From: Gemmatimonadota bacterium
Lineage (GTDB): Bacteria > Gemmatimonadota > Gemmatimonadetes > Gemmatimonadales > Gemmatimonadaceae
Length of the DNA stretch: 11,602 nt
Reading direction: 5' to 3'
Assembly (NCBI GenBank): GCA_947457715.1
Contig: CANGXK010000040.1
Coordinates: 1-11,602 of the forward strand
Shown here one piece after another: positions 1-7,431 of this stretch (its first letter is position 1; every line of letters starts with the position of its first letter). A model generated the notes under the pieces. That model saw only the letters and a list, made by a program, of their open reading frames with translations. It was not told the origin of the DNA and ran no database searches. Position numbers and translations under genes: made by a program.

Positions 1-999
1 AATTTCACGTTCGAGTACAGCTACTCCAGCAAGATCACCGACGACCAGATCCTGAACGTCCCGGTGTCGGCGGCCACGGGCTTCCAGTCGCAGTGGCTCA
101 ACGCCGGATCGCTCGGTGGCAAGACGCACGAAGTCCTGCTTGGCGCCGTCCTGGCCAGCAAGAAGGACTTCCTCTGGCGGGTGAACGTCGCGGGTGACCG
201 CACGCGCCAGATCGTGCGCAGCCTCGATGTGCCGCCGTACCTGGTGGGGCCGGTGGCCAACACCACGATCGTCCGGCTCGCCTCGGGGCAGCCGTTCGGC
301 ATCGTGTACGGCAGCAAGTGGCTCCGCTCGGCCGATCAGGTCAACGAGATGATCGCGTCCAAGCGCCTGTCGGGCACCGCGGCCGACTACGTGCGGAACG
401 AAGAAGGCTTCTACGTCGCCAAGAGCGCCTGGCGCACCGGCGCCGAGCGTCCGCTCAAGTTCGCCGACGCCACCGGCAACACGCTGTTTCAGATCGGTGA
501 TGTGAACCCCGACTTCAACCTCAACTTCAACAGCCAGCTCAACTGGAAGAAGTTCGCGGTGACGGCGGTGGTGAACTGGGTGCAGGGCGGCGACATCTAC
601 AACTACACGCGCCAGGTGCCGTTCCTCGACCAGCGCGATCCGGTCATAGACCAGCGTGGCAAGCCGGACGCGGAGAAGAAGCCGACCACGTACTACGCGA
701 CGTTCTACAACAACTTCGGCGCCAACGATTACTTCGTCGAAAACGGCAGCTACGTGCGTCTGCGCGAACTGGCCGTGAACTACGAACTCCCGGCGTCGAT
801 CATCAAGCGGGTCGGCATGGGTGACGGACGCACGGCGCGCGTCGGCATTGTCGGTCGTAACCTCTTCACCTCCACCAAGTACTCCGGCTACGATCCGGAT
901 GTCTCGGGCGGCGGTTCCAATCCGTTTGCCTATCGCATGGACTTCTTCACCTATCCGATCTTCAAGACGTTCACGTTCATGCTGGAGCTCGGACTGTGA
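1..999 (+). CDS. SusC/RagA-family TonB-linked outer-membrane protein, C-terminal part (5' end outside window)
   Basis: The reading frame is open from the first base to TGA at 997-999, giving about 332 residues of the C-terminal beta-barrel of a SusC/RagA-type TonB-dependent receptor. These proteins import oligomers (glycans, peptides) across the outer membrane with a SusD lipoprotein as lid. The visible part has alternating polar and aromatic barrel strands, for example FNLNFNSQLNWKKFAVTA and YVRLRELAVNYELP. It also has the family-typical run near the end: GRNLFTSTKYSGYDPDVS, then a YPIFKTFTFMLELGL terminus. The last residue is Leu rather than the usual terminal Phe or Trp. Signal peptide, regulatory-like domain and plug must lie upstream of the window. 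The next gene downstream is a SusD remnant, as expected for a susC-susD pair. Substrate cannot be inferred. Family call is confident; it rests on recognised motifs, not a search. Confidence 0.9.
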   Translation, partial: NFTFEYSYSSKITDDQILNVPVSAATGFQSQWLNAGSLGGKTHEVLLGAVLASKKDFLWRVNVAGDRTRQIVRSLDVPPYLVGPVANTTIVRLASGQPFGIVYGSKWLRSADQVNEMIASKRLSGTAADYVRNEEGFYVAKSAWRTGAERPLKFADATGNTLFQIGDVNPDFNLNFNSQLNWKKFAVTAVVNWVQGGDIYNYTRQVPFLDQRDPVIDQRGKPDAEKKPTTYYATFYNNFGANDYFVENGSYVRLRELAVNYELPASIIKRVGMGDGRTARVGIVGRNLFTSTKYSGYDPDVSGGGSNPFAYRMDFFTYPIFKTFTFMLELGL

Positions 1000-1011
1000 G
1001 CGCCGCCAACC

Positions 1012-1015
1012 GGAG
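1012..1015 (+). promoter_or_regulatory. Shine-Dalgarno site for the SusD-like remnant
   Basis: GGAG lies 10 nt before the ATG at 1026. It favours that start over the GTG at 996, which overlaps the SusC stop codon. The ATG start also places a compact lipoprotein signal peptide at the N-terminus. Confidence 0.5.
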
Positions 1016-1025
1016 TTTTGCTTTC

Positions 1026-1362
1026 ATGCGAAATCGCACCCTCGCGGTCGGCATGGGGGCGTTGTTCCTCGCCGGCTGCAACACGCTCGACGTGGAGCAC
1101 CCGAACGCGCCCGATTCCAAGCGCGCGCTGGCCGATCCGGCCGCTATCGAAGCGGTGGCCGGTGGCACCTTGCCTTCGTGGTTCAATACCTACGACGGCA
1201 TGGAAGGAAATGAGCCACCACCAGAACGATCTGCTGTGGGCTGAAGCCGAACTGCGGCGCTCCGGCGGCAACCTGGCGACGGCGGCGATTCTGATCAACA
1301 ACACCCGCGCGTTCTACACCTTCGGTGGTACGGGTCCCGCCAACAGCCCGACCCCGCCGTAA
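1026..1362 (+). pseudogene. SusD/RagB-family lipoprotein, collapsed and frameshifted remnant
   Basis: From ATG 1026 the first frame reads a short signal peptide with lipobox LAGC (Cys18), then NTLDVEHPNAPDSKRALADP and a GGTLPSWFNTYDGMEG segment. This is the usual start of SusD/RagB lipoproteins in high-GC relatives. After about position 1205 this frame makes no SusD-like sequence and stops at 1242-1244. A SusD-like C-terminal segment continues in the frame two bases earlier: NDLLWAEAELRRSGGNLA, then TAAILINNTR, then a tail FYTFGGTGPANSPTPP ending at TAA 1360-1362. SusD proteins are about 450-550 residues; here only about 110 codons remain, so most of the TPR and ligand-binding core is missing. 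The tail directly after INNTR suggests a second, in-frame deletion (inference). It sits 26 nt after a SusC-family gene, the normal partner order. Misassembly is an alternative to genuine decay. Confidence 0.8.
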
Positions 1363-1383
1363 GGCCGCACGTCCGCTCGGCCT
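1362..1383 (+). terminator. Weak hairpin after the SusD remnant, possible terminator
   Basis: AGGCCG (1362-1367) pairs with CGGCCT (1378-1383) around a 10-nt loop, followed by the loosely T-rich GGTTATTTT at 1388-1396. The stem is short and the T run interrupted, so this may be chance. If it works, it separates the lipoprotein gene from the susC-susD unit. Confidence 0.25.
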
Positions 1384-1421
1384 CTCTGGTTATTTTGGCC
1401 ACCTCTTGGTTTCTTGCGTCT

Positions 1422-2420
1422 ATGACTCTTTGTGGTCGTTCTCGCTTTGTGCGCGTGGCGTTGCTGAGTGGTGCCGCGCTCGCCGGCTGTCGCGACGGCG
1501 CATCGCCGACGAAGCGGGCCGAGTCCCTTGGCGCGTCAGCCGTGTCGGTTCCGTCGGCGCTGGGCGTCACGGTCGTGGAGTCGAACGGTCGGTTTGAGGG
1601 CCGTGTGGCGGGCGACAGTACGCTGCGTGTGCTGGTCGTGCCTCGTGTCGACGACCGCGCCACGGCGAGGCTGTGCGGCCATCTGGCGATCCGCAGCGTG
1701 GCCGCATCCGCGATTCCGTTCGGGTTGCCGATCGACACGACCATGCCGCCGTTGGCCATTCGGCTGATCGAGGGTGACCGCGTGACCGGCCTGCGATATC
1801 TCGTACCCGGTGCGCAGGGGTATTACGTGTTCGAAGGGGTGAGTCGGGATGGGTCGCGCCGCATCAGCGCGCGGTGGCCCGTGACCTCCGATCCCACGCG
1901 TCCGATTCCGGCCGGCGCCGCGGACGCCCTCATCGAAGCGGCGGTCACGCCGAATCCCTACATGCTCGACAGCGCGATGCAGGCCATGCGGCCCGGCACC
2001 AGCGCCATCACGCGGGACCTGAGTGCGCTTCCGCCCGCCGACTCGGCGCGTGGCAGGGCGATGCCGCTGGTTCGCGACTTCCCCGACCAGCCCTTGCTGC
2101 TCAGCGAGGCGTGTCCGCAGGCCACGATTGTGCTGCCGGTGCTCGCCCGCGTCGATCAGAAGCTGCGTGTCCCCGTGGAGGCCGGCGATCGCGTGCGCGC
2201 CCGTGCATTGCAAGGCGAGGGCACGGTGCAGTTGTCGTTTGATGAGGCGCCACCGGCGGCCGTACCTCCGGCTATTCGCGAGGCGATACCCGAGGTGTCG
2301 TTCACTTCACCCGCGAGCGGACGCGCCACGGTGCGCGTCCGCGTGCAGGTGGTCCCACGCGTGCAGAAGGCCGAGCAATCGATCGTGTTGTCCGTGGGAC
2401 GGACGTCAGCGAAGCGGTAG
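1422..2420 (+). CDS. Lipoprotein of unknown function
   Basis: I do not recognise the family. From ATG 1422 the product is 332 residues and starts with a lipoprotein signal peptide: basic n-region (RSRFVR), a hydrophobic core, and lipobox LAGC with Cys23. The mature part has no transmembrane segment and is rich in beta-strand-like stretches (ATARLCGHLAIRSV, QGYYVFEGVSRDGSRRISA). The last 110 residues (IVLPVLARVDQKLRVPV ... VSFTSPASGRATVRVRV) resemble a small beta-sandwich of the pre-peptidase C-terminal type; this is a fold impression only. A TTG at 1395 in the same frame is an alternative start but would put nine residues before the signal peptide. No clear ribosome binding site is visible for either. 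It lies 59 nt after the SusD remnant on the same strand, so it could be an accessory lipoprotein of that transport locus. It overlaps the converging GGT gene by 15 nt. Confidence 0.75.
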   Translation: MTLCGRSRFVRVALLSGAALAGCRDGASPTKRAESLGASAVSVPSALGVTVVESNGRFEGRVAGDSTLRVLVVPRVDDRATARLCGHLAIRSVAASAIPFGLPIDTTMPPLAIRLIEGDRVTGLRYLVPGAQGYYVFEGVSRDGSRRISARWPVTSDPTRPIPAGAADALIEAAVTPNPYMLDSAMQAMRPGTSAITRDLSALPPADSARGRAMPLVRDFPDQPLLLSEACPQATIVLPVLARVDQKLRVPVEAGDRVRARALQGEGTVQLSFDEAPPAAVPPAIREAIPEVSFTSPASGRATVRVRVQVVPRVQKAEQSIVLSVGRTSAKR

Positions 2421-5345
2421 GTTGCGCACTGACTTGTTGGTGCGGGGAATGGCACCCGCCGCCCCGGCCCGTCTCGGGTCGGCGCCGGCGGTGACCGCCT
2501 TGCCGTCCATGCGCACGGCGGCGCCGTAGCCTTCGCGCAGCTCACCGGGCAGCGACACGAAGTTGATGTCGTAGCCGAGCGTGCGCAGCCGTGCGATCAC
2601 CGTGGGGGAGAAGCCGTCTTCCAGTTGCAACGTGTAGGGCACCGGCGTCGAGGGGGCCCCACCCGGGGCAGCCGGTGCGCCGCCGAAGCCGCCGCCCGGC
2701 AGATAGCGCGGTAACTCCAGCGCCGCCTGCGGACCCAGGTTGTAGTCGAGCACCCCGAGCAGTGTCTGATACACCGCCGACGTGATCCACGCGTTGCCGG
2801 CAGCCCCCACCGCGACGAAGGGCTTGCCATTCTTGTACGCGATCGTCGGCGCCAGCGTGCTGCCATGCCGCGCGAAGGGCAGGCGCGAGCCGTACTGCGT
2901 GGCGTCGGTGCCGTAGCTCGTGAGCTTGTCGTTGCTCAGGAAGCCGAGCCCCGGCGTGACGTAGAAGTTGCCGCCCCACGTGCCGAGGGTTTGCGTGACC
3001 GACACCGCATTGCCCTCGTTGTCCGCCACGGCAAACGATGTCGTGCCAGCCGCGTGGCAGACGGTCATCTCGGCGGCGTGTTCGTCGCCACACGGCGATT
3101 CTGCCGCGGCCATGTCGAGCGGTGAGTTGGCCGGCTTGGCCGGCGCCACCGTGGGCGTCGCCTTCGGCAAGCAGGGCAGCGTGTCACCGCGCACCGACGC
3201 CGGCGTGAGCGCCTTGTTGGCATCGAAGCAGCGCCAGCGCAGGCGGGCCGTGTCCTTGTCCACGATGGGCGCCACATCGATCGGCCACATGGCCGGATCG
3301 GCGATGCGATTGCGCGACGACGGCACGAGGAACCACGCGGACAGTGCGGCATGGAGCGACGCGGGATCGTCGGTGTAGCGCTTCCCCGTGCGCGACGGGG
3401 CAGGTGACTGCTCCAGCAGATTGAGTCGCGCCACCAGTTCGGCGCCACCACTCACCGGCGGTGCGCTCGAGTAGATCGTGTAGTTGCGATAGGTGCCGCT
3501 GATCGACTCGCGCTCGGGCGCGAAGTAGCGCGCGAGGTCTGACAGCTTCATCGCGTTGCCCTTCCCGCGCAGATCGGTCACCCACTTGGTGGCCACCTCG
3601 CCCTTGTAGAAACCGTCGGCACCCTTGGCGGCGATCTGCTCGAGCACCCACGCGAGATCGGGATTCTTGAGCGTGTCTCCGGCCACGAGCGGCTGTCCGT
3701 TGCGGAAGAACAGCGCGCGGCTGCCTTCGTACTTGGCGAAGTGCTCGCGTTCGGTGGCCAGCGTGGTGGCCAGTCCCTGGCTCACTTCGTAGCCGTTGCG
3801 CGCGGCGCGAATGGCCGGGGCCAGCAGGTCGGCCCACGGCACCCGTTTGCTGCCGTACTTCTGCCACGCCGTGTACATGCCGGCCACGGTACCCGGCACA
3901 TTCACCAGCACCGGTCCGTCGCTCGGATACCGACCATTCACCAGCAGCGACGTGTTCGTGAGGCCGCCCTCTTCGGGTACGCGGCTCATGAACTCGATCA
4001 CGGTGGGCGTGGCGCGACCCTTGAGCGCGATCACCATCTCGCCGTAGCCGGCGATGCCGCTGGCGTCGGGTTCGACGACGCCGAGGGCAAAGCTCACCGC
4101 CACGGCGGCGTCGATCACGTTGCCGCCGCGGCGCATGATTTCGAGTCCCGCTTCGGTGGACACCGGATGCGCGCTCGACACCGCCGCGCGTCCCGTCGCA
4201 TCGGCGCGCAGGGCCGGGCGCGCCTGCTGCGCCTCGTACAGCACCTGCTGCAGCACGCTGTCGTTGGTGGCCGCGATCGCGCGCGGGCGATGCGACGTGC
4301 GCACGGCCTCCCACTGCGCGCGACGCGATGTGGCGTCGGCTCCGCTGAAGTAGGTGCGCGTCAGTCGCTCCCACAGTCGGTCGAAGGCGGCCGCGTTACG
4401 CTCGGCGCGCGCAACGGGCACGGCCGTCACCGCGGCCGCACGACCGGCATCAGGCGCCGCCGGTGCCGGAACCCGCACCATCATGCCACCACTCGCGGGT
4501 GAGGCCGCACCGGCAAATCGCTCGGTCGCGCTGCGGTCGAGTCCACGATCGGGATCGCCGTTGTAGCTCACCACCACCTCGGCATACTCGGCGATCGTGA
4601 TGAGTTTGCCGTCGGGCGACCAGTCCACGTCGCCGTGCGTCTTCGACACGAGATTGCTGTACGCGCCGTCAGGCGCCACAGCATACACGCCGCTGCGCAT
4701 CGAGATCGCGAGTCGCCCATCGGGCGACCAGTCGAGCGCCTCAACCGTGGCATCGCTGCTCGCCGTGGTCGACGTGCCATTCGCCACCGGGCGTACGACC
4801 ACGCGGCGGCCCGCTTCGTTGATCACGATGAAGGCGATGCGCGTGCCGTCGGGTGACAGCCTTGGTGCGCGCTCCGTCTGCTCGGTGCTCGAGAGACGCT
4901 TCTCGGTGCCGTCGGCATCACGCAGCCACACCCGCGTGGCACCACCGCTGCCCCGCACGAATGCGATGCGCCCATCGGGGCCGACACTCGGCGCCATCTC
5001 ATGCGCCGCACTGGTGGTGAGTCGTACCGCCGTGCCGGTCGTTCCCACGGGCAGGCGCCACAGATCGTAGTTGCCGGTGGAATCCGACGCGTACACGATG
5101 GCGCTGCCGTCGGCGGTCCAGGCGGGATCGCGATGCCACGCCGATCCGCTGGTGAGGCGCACCATGGCCGATCCGGGCCCACGCTGCAGATACAGCTGTC
5201 CGTCGTGGGCGAATACCAGCGCACCACTGGGCGACGTGGCCGGCTGACGCGCGCCGCGAAGCCCGGTGCTGTCCGGCTGAACGGCTGCCTGCGTGGCCAG
5301 CGAGGCCGCGAGCAGCAGCGGCGAGAGAATCGACGGAAGGATCAC
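2406..5345 (-). CDS. Gamma-glutamyltransferase with N-terminal PD40 beta-propeller and tricorn-like helical segment
   Basis: The 979-residue exported protein starts with GTG and a Sec signal peptide (about residues 1-22). Residues about 29-270 carry six PD40/TolB-type repeats, with motifs such as LSPDGTRIAF, DWSPDGRLAI and DWSPDGKLIT. Residues about 318-375 (FDRLWERLTRTYFSG, then QWEAVR) resemble the helical C1 segment of tricorn-like proteases. The rest is a gamma-glutamyltransferase domain: GGNVIDAAVAVSFALGVVEP, candidate substrate Arg455 (EFMSRVPEE), PPVSGG at 629-634, nucleophile Thr768 in GTTSFAVADNEGNAVSVT, and GSTLAPTI at 828-835. GGTs self-cleave before the Thr and then transfer or hydrolyse gamma-glutamyl groups, for example from glutathione, in the periplasm. 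Normal bacterial GGT is about 560-590 residues, so about 380 residues are added. The usual glycine-rich SGIGGGGF stretch reads SGIAGYGEM. All four cysteines (706, 725, 752, 763) lie just before Thr768. Its start overlaps the HEAT-cyclophilin stop and it has no ribosome site of its own. Confidence 0.93.
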   Translation of the reverse strand: MILPSILSPLLLAASLATQAAVQPDSTGLRGARQPATSPSGALVFAHDGQLYLQRGPGSAMVRLTSGSAWHRDPAWTADGSAIVYASDSTGNYDLWRLPVGTTGTAVRLTTSAAHEMAPSVGPDGRIAFVRGSGGATRVWLRDADGTEKRLSSTEQTERAPRLSPDGTRIAFIVINEAGRRVVVRPVANGTSTTASSDATVEALDWSPDGRLAISMRSGVYAVAPDGAYSNLVSKTHGDVDWSPDGKLITIAEYAEVVVSYNGDPDRGLDRSATERFAGAASPASGGMMVRVPAPAAPDAGRAAAVTAVPVARAERNAAAFDRLWERLTRTYFSGADATSRRAQWEAVRTSHRPRAIAATNDSVLQQVLYEAQQARPALRADATGRAAVSSAHPVSTEAGLEIMRRGGNVIDAAVAVSFALGVVEPDASGIAGYGEMVIALKGRATPTVIEFMSRVPEEGGLTNTSLLVNGRYPSDGPVLVNVPGTVAGMYTAWQKYGSKRVPWADLLAPAIRAARNGYEVSQGLATTLATEREHFAKYEGSRALFFRNGQPLVAGDTLKNPDLAWVLEQIAAKGADGFYKGEVATKWVTDLRGKGNAMKLSDLARYFAPERESISGTYRNYTIYSSAPPVSGGAELVARLNLLEQSPAPSRTGKRYTDDPASLHAALSAWFLVPSSRNRIADPAMWPIDVAPIVDKDTARLRWRCFDANKALTPASVRGDTLPCLPKATPTVAPAKPANSPLDMAAAESPCGDEHAAEMTVCHAAGTTSFAVADNEGNAVSVTQTLGTWGGNFYVTPGLGFLSNDKLTSYGTDATQYGSRLPFARHGSTLAPTIAYKNGKPFVAVGAAGNAWITSAVYQTLLGVLDYNLGPQAALELPRYLPGGGFGGAPAAPGGAPSTPVPYTLQLEDGFSPTVIARLRTLGYDINFVSLPGELREGYGAAVRMDGKAVTAGADPRRAGAAGAIPRTNKSVRNLPLR

Positions 5346-7291
5346 GGACGGCGGGGAGTGGAGGTGGTGGCGCGGCGCACGGTGATCGACTCGATCACGT
5401 CGCCTTCCTGCACACGATCGATCAGGTCGAGCCTGCGCGTGACGTTGGCGAACACGGTGTAATCGTGGTCGAGGCGGAAATTGTTGACGAGGTTCACGTA
5501 GATCTGCCCGTCGCCGGTATCGCGGCCACGCGTGCTGATGCCGAAGCTGCCCCGCGTGTTGCGGGCCAGTCCGACTTCATCGCGCATAAAGGTGTCCGTG
5601 ATCGGGTCCACTTCATCGGCGCCCGGGCTGCCGCCCTGAATCACGAAGTTGGGCACGATGCGATGAAACGTGAGGCCGTTGAACTTCCCCGCGCTGGCGA
5701 GCGTGACGAAGGTGTGGACCGCCATCGGCGCATCCTCGAAGCGCAGCGCGAGCTCCACGTCACCGATGCCGCGCAGTCGCATCGTGGCCGTCGCCCCCTC
5801 GAGGCCGCGCAGCTGCTCGGCACCCGGAAACGCGGGCGGCACGTACTCCTGCGTGATCGCCTGGACCGGCTCCGGCACGAGCTTCGACAGCGCCCGTGCG
5901 GCGTTGGCGGCGATCACCGGATCTACATCGCGCAGGCGCTCGCGCATCCACACCACGGTCGATACATCGACTACCTCGTCGATGCGCTCCAGCAGCGCCA
6001 CGCGGGGATCGCGCATCGTGGCCCGCTGCATTGCCGTGAAGCGATCGAAGGCCGCCAGCAGCTGCGGCAGCGCGCGTTTCAGGCCGGTGTAGCCCTTCAA
6101 CTGCTTGGCTGCCGCCAGCACCAATCCGGCGTGATTGCTGGAGAGCGCACGCAAGGCCTGCTCGGGCGTGGTCATGGCGGCGATCACGACGTTCGGTTCC
6201 CGGTCGAGCACCAGCGTGCGCAGTGTCGCACTGTCCTTCAGGAGCTTGGCGGCATCGGCGGCGTACACGCGTGCCTGCCACGTGCTCGATGTGGCGAGTC
6301 GCTGCACGACCGCCGGCGCACGGGCCGGTGCCACTTTCGCCATCGATACCGCGGCATGCGCCTGATGACGCCATACACGTTTGGCGTCGCTTGTAGCGTC
6401 GAGGGCCGCGATCGACGCGGCGTCGGCGCACTTGAGCTCACCCAGGAGGTCGATCGCGAGCAAGGCCACATGTTCGCTGGCGTCGCGCACGTGAGCCGCG
6501 GCACGCGCACAGGTGCCTGCCACGCGGAGCGCCTGCCAGCGCACCATCGGGGCTTTGTCGTCAACCCAGACTTTCCCAAGCGCCACCGCCACCCGGCGCA
6601 CCTCGGGGCTCGTGTCGCGCAGCGCCACCGCCACCGTGGCCGCATCCCGGTCGTTGGCCGCCGTGAGCGCCAGCAACAGCAGCTGCCGAGTGTCCGACGT
6701 GCTGTCGGTGCGGACCACGTCGCGGATCACGTCGAGTAGGGCGGCAACCGGTGCGTGGGCGCGCGCCGTGCGCCGGAACAGTGCTTCGAGGCCGCGGGCG
6801 GCACCGGCGCGCACCACGGCGTCCCGCTCGCGCAATCCGTCCGCGAGTCGCTGCGCGGTCGCGGCATGTGTCGCCGCCACGGCATCGGGCGGCACACCGA
6901 TCTCCTTCGGCACGCGCCCCATCGTCTCGTAGATCACTGCGCGCACCGACGGATCGCGTTCGCTGCCAAGCAGCGCCGCGAGGTCATACCGCGAGCGGAT
7001 CTGTCCCAGCGCGTTGATCGCCTCCCGTCGCACCGACACCGCACGCGCGGTGAGGAGCGGCACGAGCTTCGCCTCGAGCGGGAGCTGCTCGAAGCGCCCG
7101 ATCGCCCGCACGGCGAGCCGCTGCCGCACCGTATCACCACTCAACAGCGCCGCATCGATGCTGCGCATGTCCGTGCCGCGCAGATGTTCGGCCCGCAGCA
7201 GCTCGTACGTCGTGGGCGGGATCGGCGCCTGCGCACTCAGCTGAGTGCCTGCCGCAAGTAAGAGAATCGGGACCATCAGCCGCATGCGCAT
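5342..7291 (-). CDS. HEAT-repeat protein with C-terminal cyclophilin-type peptidyl-prolyl isomerase domain
   Basis: The 649-residue exported protein starts MRMRLMVPILLLAAGTQLSA, a Sec signal peptide. Residues about 40-470 are alpha-helical HEAT/Armadillo-like repeats, for example VRQRLAVRAIGRFEQLP, VSVRREAINALGQIRS and VVRAGAARGLEALFRR. These form a protein-binding solenoid. From about residue 500 to the end is a cyclophilin domain, with the hallmark FHRIVPNFVIQGG at 542-554 (catalytic-type Arg544), NTRGSFGIST, GDGQIYVNL and LDHDYTVFANV. Cyclophilins isomerise Xaa-Pro bonds, so this is likely a periplasmic foldase or scaffold. The Trp near the active site of eukaryotic cyclophilins is not conserved. 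The start is uncertain: the frame stays open to GTG 7366, which has a GAGG 10 nt upstream but adds 25 residues before the signal peptide. I chose ATG 7291 (or 7285) because it puts the signal peptide at the N-terminus. It is the first gene of a two-gene unit with GGT (GTGA overlap). Confidence 0.92.
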   Translation of the reverse strand: MRMRLMVPILLLAAGTQLSAQAPIPPTTYELLRAEHLRGTDMRSIDAALLSGDTVRQRLAVRAIGRFEQLPLEAKLVPLLTARAVSVRREAINALGQIRSRYDLAALLGSERDPSVRAVIYETMGRVPKEIGVPPDAVAATHAATAQRLADGLRERDAVVRAGAARGLEALFRRTARAHAPVAALLDVIRDVVRTDSTSDTRQLLLLALTAANDRDAATVAVALRDTSPEVRRVAVALGKVWVDDKAPMVRWQALRVAGTCARAAAHVRDASEHVALLAIDLLGELKCADAASIAALDATSDAKRVWRHQAHAAVSMAKVAPARAPAVVQRLATSSTWQARVYAADAAKLLKDSATLRTLVLDREPNVVIAAMTTPEQALRALSSNHAGLVLAAAKQLKGYTGLKRALPQLLAAFDRFTAMQRATMRDPRVALLERIDEVVDVSTVVWMRERLRDVDPVIAANAARALSKLVPEPVQAITQEYVPPAFPGAEQLRGLEGATATMRLRGIGDVELALRFEDAPMAVHTFVTLASAGKFNGLTFHRIVPNFVIQGGSPGADEVDPITDTFMRDEVGLARNTRGSFGISTRGRDTGDGQIYVNLVNNFRLDHDYTVFANVTRRLDLIDRVQEGDVIESITVRRATTSTPRRP

Positions 7292-7431
7292 GTCCGGGAA
7301 GGGGTCGACGCCCAATATGGCCCGCAGCCGGCCCCCCCGCCTCTCCCACGTCCATCGCTTGAACACTGCGTGTCCGCCTCACGTATTCTTCCCGTAGTCC
7401 CGCCCTCTCTCAACTCTCCCCTGGAGCAACC
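7292..7431. promoter_or_regulatory. Divergent intergenic region between the HEAT-cyclophilin/GGT unit and the M28 peptidase gene
   Basis: These 140 bp must hold the promoters of both divergent units. On the plus strand TTGAAC (7359-7364) and TATTCT (7384-7389) with a 19-bp spacer form a possible weak sigma-70-like promoter for the peptidase, implying a leader of about 36 nt. On the minus strand only CATATT (reverse complement of 7313-7318) looks like a -10, without a matching -35. No operator-like palindrome stands out. If the HEAT-cyclophilin gene starts at 7366, the gap is only 65 bp. Confidence 0.35.
7423..7426 (+). promoter_or_regulatory. Shine-Dalgarno site of the M28 peptidase gene
   Basis: GGAG lies 5 nt before ATG 7432. 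It fixes the start directly in front of a good signal peptide. Confidence 0.6.

Noticed and set aside
996..1025. GTG 996 as the start of the SusD remnant, overlapping the SusC stop
   Set aside because: It would add ten residues before the signal peptide, while ATG 1026 has a GGAG 10 nt upstream and a compact lipoprotein signal. The overlap start cannot be fully excluded.
3184..4374. 396-codon open frame on the minus strand overlapping the GGT gene in another frame
   Set aside because: It is an alternative frame of the GGT coding region, dominated by Arg, Gly and Ala with no domain.
5465..6739. 424-codon open frame on the plus strand across the HEAT-cyclophilin gene
   Set aside because: It is antisense to clear HEAT and cyclophilin sequence, is Arg/His-rich and has no recognisable motif.
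7292..7366. GTG 7366 as the start of the HEAT-cyclophilin gene
   Set aside because: It adds 25 Arg- and Trp-rich residues before the signal peptide. It does have a GAGG 10 nt upstream, so it remains a real alternative, but the signal peptide favours 7291 or 7285.
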